A stretch of DNA of 64,000 nucleotides. Source: Deltaproteobacteria bacterium. Lineage in GTDB: Bacteria > Desulfobacterota > Desulfuromonadia > Desulfuromonadales > BM103. The position numbers and the translations under genes are program-made. Shown here piece by piece: positions 42,110 to 50,100 of the stretch. The notes under the pieces were generated by a model. The model worked only from the letters and a program-made list of their open reading frames with translations. It did no database searches and had not been told where the DNA came from. How positions within the stretch are numbered: position 1 is the stretch's first letter; each line of letters begins with the position of its first letter. The stretch covers positions 1 through 64,000 of the forward strand of contig VAUL01000010.1 in NCBI GenBank assembly GCA_005774545.1, given 5' to 3'.

Positions 42110-44908
42110 ATGAACAAGCCGCGATTGTTATTTATTTTGCCCGAAGCCGGAACTGCGGCGGCAGGTGTTCTGACGTTACTCGCCCTCCTGCTCTGCCTGC
42201 TCGTACCGGCCAGATCGGTGCATGCCTTCGGCGACAACCAGTGCGCCGGCTCCCGCTTCGGCGAAAATCTGGTCTGCACCGCCGGCGACGTGTCGATCAC
42301 CGGCATCGCCGTCGCCCCGGGCAGCCCGACCTCCTGCGTCGGCGGCAGCACGTTTACGGTCGACCTCGACATCACCGTCAACTTTTCCACCCCCGACCGC
42401 TGGGACATCGGCATCTTCCTCGCCCATGACGGCAGGGATCCGCAGTTGCTCCAGACCAGTGGCGGCGCCACCAGCTGTTCGGTCGGGATCCTGCCCACCG
42501 CCAGCCCGTTCCTTGATCTCGACCCCAACGGCGGGCTCGACACCTGCGGCGACGGCAACGGCGCCATCAATGGCGGCACCGGCTCCGGCGTGGTCCGCTT
42601 CTACGACGTGCCGGTGGCCTGCCAGGCGGTGAACTTCAGCAACGGCAAGCTCTTCATCCCCTTCGTCGTCAGCTGGGACAATCAGGGGAGCCCGACCGGC
42701 GCCGACTGTACCTCCATCGCCGATCCGGTACCCAACACCAAGTCGAAGTGCAACGCACCGAACACCGCCGTCGAAACAGAGGTGCAGTACGGCACGGTCA
42801 ACGCCGTGGTTCTCCCCGCCATCAGCAAGACCGACGGGCTGGCGGCGATCAACCCCGGCGACCCCGTGAGCTATACGGTGGTCATCACCAACACCACGGG
42901 GCAACCGCTGAGCAATGCGGTTTTCACCGACCCGGCCGCCCTCAACCTCACTGCGACCGGTGTCAGCTGCAGCACGACCAGCGGCGGGGCCACCTGCCCG
43001 GCACCGGCGACGGTGACCGTGGCCGCCATGCAAGGAGCCGGGATCATCATCCCGCCCATGCCCGTAAACAGCAGCGTGACCTTCACCGTCAACACCATCG
43101 TGGCCGATCCGGTCGCACCCGGCTCGGCCACAATCACCAACACCGCCCGGGTCACCGTAACCGGCGAGACCAACAGTGCCAGCGACACCGACGCCATCAT
43201 CGGTGCCGTCTACTCCGACCTGTCGACCTCGACCAAGACGGTGGTCGACCTCAACGGGGGCGAGGCCGACCCCGGCGACGTGCTGCGCTACACCATCACC
43301 CTCAGGGAGACCAGCGGCAACCCGTCATACGGGGTGACCGTCACCGACCACATCCCGGCCAACGTCACCAATTTCACCGTACGCAGCATCCCGCCGGGAG
43401 CCACGGACAGTTCGACACCGTTCCCAAGCGGCAGCAACGGCACCGGCTACCTCAACGTCGGCAACATCACCGTGCCGGCCAGCGGCTCGGTCGCCGTTGT
43501 CTTCGACGTCACCGTCGCCATCGGCACGCCGGCCGGCACCCAGATCAACAACATCGCCACGGTGGCCAACCCGGGCGGACCCGGCGGCAATCCGCCGGCC
43601 CCACCGGTGCCCGTTTCCCCTTCGGCGGTGCCGGTGACCGCGAACAAAACCCTCTACCTGGACGGCGGGACCGCCTCACCCTATACCATGTCCCGCACGC
43701 CACCGGGCGGAGCTCCGGCTTCGGTAGCGATAGCCGCCAATTCTACAGCCACCTGGAATGGCAACAACCCGGTTGCATTGCAACTCAACAACACCATAGC
43801 CTCGGCGACCACAACTCTTTACCTGACGGCCGCGGACAAGAACAACCGGACGCTTCAGGCACGTCTGTTCTGCTCAAACACGCCAACAGCCTATGCTTAT
43901 GCGGAATACACGTACGGAGACATGGATGTCACGACGGGACCGTATAATTTCAACCTGACCTCTCTGGCCGGCGGCTTCACTTTCCCGCACACCTGCAGTG
44001 CTACCAACTACTGGGTTTTGCAGATCGAGAACAAAACCAACCGCGCTGTCAGCCTGCTCCCGATCAGCGGCGGCAATTACTCGCGCGTCAACCTCAACTC
44101 CAGCAACATCATCTACGTCAATGCCCCGGCGTTCTACAACGCCGCCTACCCCGGCGGCACGGCCGGCGCGGCGTTCACCCCGGGGCAAACGGTCTATATT
44201 CGCGTCACCGTCAGCGACCCCTTCGGCAGCTTCGACATCAGCGGCGCCAGCATCGACATCACCAACCCGGGCGGCACCCTGGTGGTCAATGCCGGCGCCA
44301 TGACCCAGGTGGCGGCCGCCGGCGCAGTCAAAACCTACGAATATGCCTACCCAGTGTCCCCCTTTGCCAGCCAGGGGAACTGGACGGTGCGCATCGTCGC
44401 CAGGGAGGGGACGGAGGGGGCCGTCAGCGACGACCGGATCAGCGCCTTCCGAGTGGTGGCGCCGCTGCTGACCTTCCTCAAGCTTTCCCAGGTCGAAAGC
44501 GACCCGGTCAATGGCCCGGCCAACCCGCAGGCGATCCCCGGCGCCGACATCCGCTATACCCTGCTGGTGACCAACAGCGGCGAAGGGCCGGTTGACGGCA
44601 ATTCCCTGGTGATCGTCGACCCGATCCCGGCCAATACCCGGCTCTTCGTCGAGGATCTCGGCCAGGGCTCGCCGATCCTCTTTGGCGACGTCGACGGCGA
44701 CAGCGGTTTCGCACCGCCGCAGCCCTTCACCCTGAGCTATTCGCACAAGAGCAGCTGCAACGACTACAGCTATATCCCCGTTTCGGTCGGCGGTTACGAC
44801 GCCAACGTCTGCCGCCTGCGCGCGCAGATGACCGGGACGCTGGCAGGAGCGACCGGCGCGACGCTGCCTGATTTTGACCTGACTTTCCAGGTAAGGCTCA
44901 ACGACTGA
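42110..44908 (+). CDS. Large secreted DUF11-repeat protein
   Basis: 932 residues. A long signal peptide (about 1-43, 'LLCLLVPARSVHAF') precedes a Cys-containing N-terminal domain (to about 230), then at least two DUF11-type modules (around 238-360, 'INPGDPVSYTVVITNTTGQ', and 372-500, 'ADPGDVLRYTITLRETSGN'), a middle section of different composition (about 510-665) and a C-terminal DUF11-like module (about 785-932, 'IPGADIRYTLLVTNSGEG'). No sortase motif or transmembrane helix follows the signal peptide. DUF11 modules are Ig-like and common in fibrous surface proteins. First gene of the riboswitch-controlled operon. Confidence 0.82.
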   Translation: MNKPRLLFILPEAGTAAAGVLTLLALLLCLLVPARSVHAFGDNQCAGSRFGENLVCTAGDVSITGIAVAPGSPTSCVGGSTFTVDLDITVNFSTPDRWDIGIFLAHDGRDPQLLQTSGGATSCSVGILPTASPFLDLDPNGGLDTCGDGNGAINGGTGSGVVRFYDVPVACQAVNFSNGKLFIPFVVSWDNQGSPTGADCTSIADPVPNTKSKCNAPNTAVETEVQYGTVNAVVLPAISKTDGLAAINPGDPVSYTVVITNTTGQPLSNAVFTDPAALNLTATGVSCSTTSGGATCPAPATVTVAAMQGAGIIIPPMPVNSSVTFTVNTIVADPVAPGSATITNTARVTVTGETNSASDTDAIIGAVYSDLSTSTKTVVDLNGGEADPGDVLRYTITLRETSGNPSYGVTVTDHIPANVTNFTVRSIPPGATDSSTPFPSGSNGTGYLNVGNITVPASGSVAVVFDVTVAIGTPAGTQINNIATVANPGGPGGNPPAPPVPVSPSAVPVTANKTLYLDGGTASPYTMSRTPPGGAPASVAIAANSTATWNGNNPVALQLNNTIASATTTLYLTAADKNNRTLQARLFCSNTPTAYAYAEYTYGDMDVTTGPYNFNLTSLAGGFTFPHTCSATNYWVLQIENKTNRAVSLLPISGGNYSRVNLNSSNIIYVNAPAFYNAAYPGGTAGAAFTPGQTVYIRVTVSDPFGSFDISGASIDITNPGGTLVVNAGAMTQVAAAGAVKTYEYAYPVSPFASQGNWTVRIVAREGTEGAVSDDRISAFRVVAPLLTFLKLSQVESDPVNGPANPQAIPGADIRYTLLVTNSGEGPVDGNSLVIVDPIPANTRLFVEDLGQGSPILFGDVDGDSGFAPPQPFTLSYSHKSSCNDYSYIPVSVGGYDANVCRLRAQMTGTLAGATGATLPDFDLTFQVRLND

Positions 44909-44950
44909 CAAGCTGCAGATGTCCCAACAAAAGAAAGGAAAGGAGTCCTC

Positions 44951-45442
44951 ATGACCGTCAAGCAACTCATTAGCGGCGCAGTTGCCATCCTGCTGCTGGC
45001 CACCGGCCCGGCCTTCGCCGCCGGCGGCGACATCCGCTTCGCCTCCATTGCCGAGGTCGAAGTCCAGCAGGTCAACACCAGGGGCGAAAAAACCCTGGTC
45101 CGCCAGCCGGCCGTCCTGCTGAAGCCGGGGGAGATCGTCATCTACACCAACAGCTTCACCAATACCGGCCAGCAACCGGCCGAAAAGCTGGTGATCAGCA
45201 GCCCGGTCGCCGCCAACACCGAGTACCTCGGCGGCAGCGCCACCGAAACCGGCTTCGACCTGGCCTTTTCGGTCGACAAGGGGAAGAGCTACGGCAAACC
45301 GGGAGAGCTGACCGTGCCGGACGGCAAGGGCGGCAAGCGCCCGGCGACGACAAAGGACTACACCGACATCCGCTGGACGATGCAGGCACCCCTCAAACCG
45401 GGGGCGACCGGCATCGTGGAATTCCGCGCCCGCGTCAAGTGA
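44951..45442 (+). CDS. Small secreted DUF11-like protein
   Basis: 163 residues. A signal peptide (1-23, 'LLLATGPAFAAG') is followed by a single Ig-like module ('LKPGEIVIYTNSFTNTGQQPAEKLVISSPVAANTEY'), matching the DUF11 fold and ending without an anchor. RBS AAAGGAG lies upstream. It is 42 bp after the 932-residue protein; with its one-domain size it could be a repeating subunit or cap of a surface structure. Confidence 0.78.
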   Translation: MTVKQLISGAVAILLLATGPAFAAGGDIRFASIAEVEVQQVNTRGEKTLVRQPAVLLKPGEIVIYTNSFTNTGQQPAEKLVISSPVAANTEYLGGSATETGFDLAFSVDKGKSYGKPGELTVPDGKGGKRPATTKDYTDIRWTMQAPLKPGATGIVEFRARVK

Positions 45443-45496
45443 CGACGGCTGCCAACACCTTTTGCATCCGATCAACCGTTTGAAGGGAGTGCCATC

Positions 45497-45598
45497 ATGA
45501 AGCCGTTTCAACCGCGCGGCCTGCCGCCGCCTGCCTCCGCCAATACCAATCGCGCCCGGCGCAAGGAGTCTGCCTATGACGATGACCAACCACCGTAA
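45497..45598 (+). CDS. Possible 33-residue peptide gene between DUF11 genes
   Basis: ATG at 45497 preceded by GAAGGGAG gives 33 residues rich in Pro, Arg and Asp ('MKPFQPRGLPPPASANTNR...'). There is no signal peptide or known motif. The gap of 233 bp between the two DUF11 genes otherwise holds nothing. It could be a real small protein, a translational leader, or a remnant. Confidence 0.25.
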   Translation: MKPFQPRGLPPPASANTNRARRKESAYDDDQPP

Positions 45599-45675
45599 GC
45601 GTGACAAAACATAGCATCCTGACTGCAGAGGGAACTTTTTATCAACACGCAGAACCAGCCAAAGGAGAACGACAG

Positions 45676-46959
45676 ATGAAAACGTACCGCAACATCGGCA
45701 TCACGCTCCTCACCGGGGCGCTGCTGCTCGCCGGATTCGCCGGCAACGCCCTGGCCTGGTCGTCCGCGGCCTGCTCGACGATCAGCAACCGCGCCTACCT
45801 GACCTTCAGCGTCGGCGGGCAGCCCCAGGGGACCCTGGAAAGTTCGCCGGTCGGCAACAGCACCCTCGGCGTCAACAACGGCGCCGACACCACCTTCACC
45901 GTCGACACCCTCGTCGATCTCTCGGTCGACAGGCTCGCCTCGCCGGTCAACGCCACCGGGGTCAACCAGGTGCTGCGCTTCCGCATCACCAACCTCGGCA
46001 ACGACACCCAGCAGTACCAGCTGCAGCTCTACTCCGGCGCCACTCCGGCCGATGACGACTTCGACATGAGCAACGTGCGCCTCTATGTCGACGCCAACGA
46101 CAACCAGGCGCTCGACATCCCGGGGGATACGCTCATCGCCGTGGGCGGCTTCGGCGTCAACCTCGGCCTGACCGGCGACGTCCTCGGCGCGGTCGGCGCC
46201 AACTTCAACACCGTCGACGTCTTCGTGGTCGCCGACGTCCCGGCCGGCCAGCCTTCCAACGACACCTCGGCCTACGCCCTGAAGGCGATCACCCACCAGT
46301 CGGTCGCCAACGGCGGCGGCCTGACCATCAACGGCTCCGCGACGGGTGCCGGCGCCGGTACCGAAGCGAACAACGGCTGCGGCAACCCGGTGGTGGTCGG
46401 CGACGGCGACAGCGACGCGACCAAGACCGCGGTGGGCGGGGTCACCGACGACGTCCGCGACGGCGCGGCCTACGACTCGGCGGTCTACAACGTCGTTGCC
46501 GCCGGCGTCTCGGTGCAGAAGACCCAGACCGTCATCTGGGATCCGGTCAACGGCGCGGCTCCGGCCGCCCAGCCGATCCCTGGGGCCTACGTGCGCTACG
46601 ACATCATCATCAGCAACGCGGCGCTGGCCGCCCCGGCGACGCTGACCCAGATCACCGACGCCCTGGTCGCGCAGCTCGCCTTCGACGCGGATCTGGCCAC
46701 CGCCGGCCCGACCACGTTCGAAGACGCCCTCGGCAACGGCTTCAAAGTCACCCACGTCTCCGGCCGGGCACTGCTGACGCCGAGCTACTACACCTCGACC
46801 AACGCCGATGCCGACGGCGCCTCCGAAGACGGCGCCGGCAACATCACGGCGATCTTCGCTACCCTGCTCCCCGCCGAAGCGGGGCCGCCGGCCTATGCCG
46901 CCGGCGAACTGAAGGGCGGCGAGTCGGTCACCCTGACGTTCAACGCCGTCATCCAGTAA
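45676..46959 (+). CDS. Secreted DUF11-like surface protein
   Basis: 427 residues from the ATG at 45676 with AAAGGAG upstream. A signal peptide (1-27, 'GFAGNALAW') precedes 'STISNRAYLTFSVGGQPQGT', two Ig-like modules rich in Gly, Ala, Asn and Asp, and a C-terminal region ('PIPGAYVRYDIIISNAALAAPATLTQITD') related to the DUF11 ends of its neighbours. Cys are few. The N-terminal 'Asn-x-Ala-Tyr/His-Leu...Val-Gly-Gly' pattern also starts the mature region of the giant protein encoded next, so the two are probably structural relatives. Confidence 0.8.
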   Translation: MKTYRNIGITLLTGALLLAGFAGNALAWSSAACSTISNRAYLTFSVGGQPQGTLESSPVGNSTLGVNNGADTTFTVDTLVDLSVDRLASPVNATGVNQVLRFRITNLGNDTQQYQLQLYSGATPADDDFDMSNVRLYVDANDNQALDIPGDTLIAVGGFGVNLGLTGDVLGAVGANFNTVDVFVVADVPAGQPSNDTSAYALKAITHQSVANGGGLTINGSATGAGAGTEANNGCGNPVVVGDGDSDATKTAVGGVTDDVRDGAAYDSAVYNVVAAGVSVQKTQTVIWDPVNGAAPAAQPIPGAYVRYDIIISNAALAAPATLTQITDALVAQLAFDADLATAGPTTFEDALGNGFKVTHVSGRALLTPSYYTSTNADADGASEDGAGNITAIFATLLPAEAGPPAYAAGELKGGESVTLTFNAVIQ

Positions 46960-47121
46960 GGGAACCGACACCCTGATGTTCCGGCTGTTCCGCCATCCCC
47001 CGCGCCCGGTTGAGCCGGGAGCCGACCTCCGGGTCGGTTCCCCGGCCGTGGTGCGCGCGCTGGCGGCCGGCAGCCGGCTGCTTTGCAACCTGCAACCCGG
47101 CCGGCCCGCCGGCCCGAGCCC
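46960..47121. other. Gap before the giant OmpA/DUF11 gene
   Basis: 162 bp of GC-rich sequence without a recognisable promoter, terminator or RBS. An open frame from 46976 overlaps the giant gene and looks like a shadow. The giant gene is probably cotranscribed from upstream. Confidence 0.4.
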
Positions 47122-50100
47122 ATGGGGACGATGCTCCGTGGCTTCGGGCGGGCGTTCGTTCTCGGCGCGCTGCTGGCCGCCTCCCTGTGGGGAAGCCTCC
47201 CCGGCACCGTGGCCACCGCGGCCGTGATCCCCAATACCGCGCACCTCGACTACGATGTCGGCGGCGTCAGCCAGCCGACGATGCCCTCCAACACGGTCAC
47301 CCTGATCAGCCGCACGCCGGCGGTCATCGAGTTCCTCAAGTACGCCCCGCGCGCGGAGAGCGGCGGCGAGGCCGTGCACGTCCCGGCCACGTCGTACGAC
47401 CAGGGCGGCGGGAGCTTCAACCCCATCCCCCAGCCGGCGCCAACCCTCAATCCGACGGTGCCGCTGCTCGGCTCGCCGCGCTACTACCTCGGCGAAACCA
47501 TCTACCTGCGCCTGACCGACGCCGACCAGAACACCAACCCGGGGGCTCCGGACACGGTGGTCATCACCGTCAGCTGCGCGGAGACCGGCGACAGCGAAGT
47601 CCTGCGCCTGACCGAAACCGGCAACGACACCGGCGTCTTCGCCGGCTACCTGCCAACCACCCTGGCCGCCGCTCCGGGTGCCGACGGCGTGATGGTGGTC
47701 CGCGACGAGTGCAACCTGCAGGCCAGCTACACCGACCCGGCCGACCTGGTCAAGACGGTCACCGATGCCGCCCTGGTCGACCCCTACGGCATCGTCTTCG
47801 ACAGCGCCTCCGGCCAGCCGGTCGACGGCGCCACGGTGACCCTGTTCGACGTGGTCGCCAACGCTCCGGCGACGGTCTTCGCCGACGACGGCATCTCCCC
47901 CTACCCGGCGACGATCACCAGCGGCGATCCGGCCTACGGCCTGCCGCCGGGCGGCTTCCGCTTCCCCTACATCCTCCCCGGCACCTACCGGCTGGACGTC
48001 ACGCCGCCGGCCGGCTACACCTTCCCGACATCGGCAACCGATGCCCAGCTGCTGGTCGTCCGCCCCGGCGCGGCCCTGACGCTCGGCTCGCGCCACGAGC
48101 CATTCCCGGTGCTCCCCGGCCCTGCCCTGCGCATCGACATCCCGGTCGATCCGCTGGCCAGCTACCTGTGGCTGCAGAAGTCCGTCGACGACGACGAAGC
48201 CTCGGTCGGCGACTTCCTGCAGTACCGTCTCCAACTGGAGAACACCAGCGCCGGCGTCACCGCTCCGGCCACGACCATCAGCGACCGGCTCCCCCTCGGC
48301 TTCCGCTACCAGAAGGGCTCGGCACGCATCGCCGGGAAGCGGGCCGACGACCCCGCAATCTCCGCCGACGGACGCACCCTGACTTTCCGATTGGGCGATC
48401 TGCCGCCCAAGAGCAGTGTCACGGTCACCTACGTCGTCGAAGTGGCCGCCGGGGCAAAACCGGGGGAGGCCACCAATACGGCACGGGCCGGCGACAGCAG
48501 CGGTGCGGCCTCCAATCAGGCCCGGGCCACGGTAACTGTCCGGGAGGCGTTCTTCCGCAACAAGGCCATTCTCGTCGGTCGGGTGCTGACCGGCGGTTGC
48601 AGCGACGACGACACCGCCATGAAAGGGCTCCCCGGCGTTCGCCTCTATCTCGAGGACGGCAGCTTCGTGGTCACCGGCAAGGACGGCAAATACCATTTCG
48701 AGGGGCTCGAACCCGGCACCCACGTCGTCCAGGTCGATCTCGCCACCCTGCCGGCCGGCTTCGAGATGATCCCCTGCGAGGAGTCGAGCCAGTCCGCCGG
48801 GCGCAGCTTCTCCAGGTTCGTCGATCTCCGCGGGGGAACGCTCTGGCAGGTCAATTTCCACGCCGCGCCGCTCCCGCCCCCGACCGGCGAAGTCACCCTG
48901 CAGCTCCGCTCCTCGCTGGAAGGGGAAACGGCGACCCTGCGCGCCGTGGCCACCGCCGCCAGCGTACCGGTCGACAACCTGCGCCTGACGATGATGCTCC
49001 CCGGGAAGAGCGAGTATCTCCCCGGATCGGCCCGCCAGAACGGCGAGGCCGTCGCCGACCCGCCGGCCATTGGCGGCGCCGTCACCCTGCGCCTGCCCCG
49101 CCTGGAACCCGGCCGCCCGGCCGAATTCATCATCGGCGCCAGGCTGGCCGGCGGACAGACCGACGGCGAACTGCCGGCCAAGGCGCTGCTGACCTTCGAC
49201 TCCCCGGCGGCGAAGAACCAGCGCACGCCGGTGGCCGAAAACCGTTTCCGCCTGGCGCCGGGGAGTTCGCGGCCGAGCGAGGAAATCCGCCTCTACCCGC
49301 GCTTCCCGAGTTTTGTCGCCGAACTGCAGGAAACCGATCGGGCAATGCTGGAACAGCTCGTCGCCAGGCTCAGCAACGAGAAGCTCATCCGCATCGACAT
49401 CGTCGGCCACACCGACAGCCAGGAAATCGCCCCGCCGGGCCGCAAGATCTTTGCCGACAACCAGGCGCTCTCCGAAGGGCGGGCCCGCAGCGTCGCCGCC
49501 TTCCTGCGCGAACGGCTGCCGGCTGCCGCCGCGATACTGAGCGAGCGCGGCCTCGGGGAGACCCTGCCGGTCGCCGACAACGCCACCGAGGAAGGACGCG
49601 CCCTGAACCGGCGGGTCGAAGTCTACCTGGTCACGGCCCCGGTCTCGCACCCCGCCCGCGTGGAGATCACCGAGCCGACCAGCCCGGTGCAAAGCCTGGC
49701 CACGACCGGGGCCAGCGCCACGGCAGTCGTCAAGGCGGCCAGGGTCGAGGCGCCGGCAGCGGCCGAGCCCCCCGAGATGACGTCTACGTGGATGGCCGCA
49801 CTCAAGCCGGAAACGGCCATCGTCTGGCCGGCTCCGGGGACCGCCCCGGAAATCTCCGCCACCCGGGTGGTCGTCCAGCACCCGCGCGGCTCCGTGGTCG
49901 ATCTGCGCGTCAACGGGGAGAGCGTCGCCGCCTTCCACTTCGACACCGCTAAGCCGGTGCCGAACAGTACCTTCATGGTTTCCAACTGGGAGGGGCTCGA
50001 CCTGCGCGCCGGGCTGAACCGGATCGAGGCGACCGTCGCCACAAACGACGGCCAGCCGCCGGTCCGGCTCGAGCGCGAACTCTGGTATGTGACCGACGCC

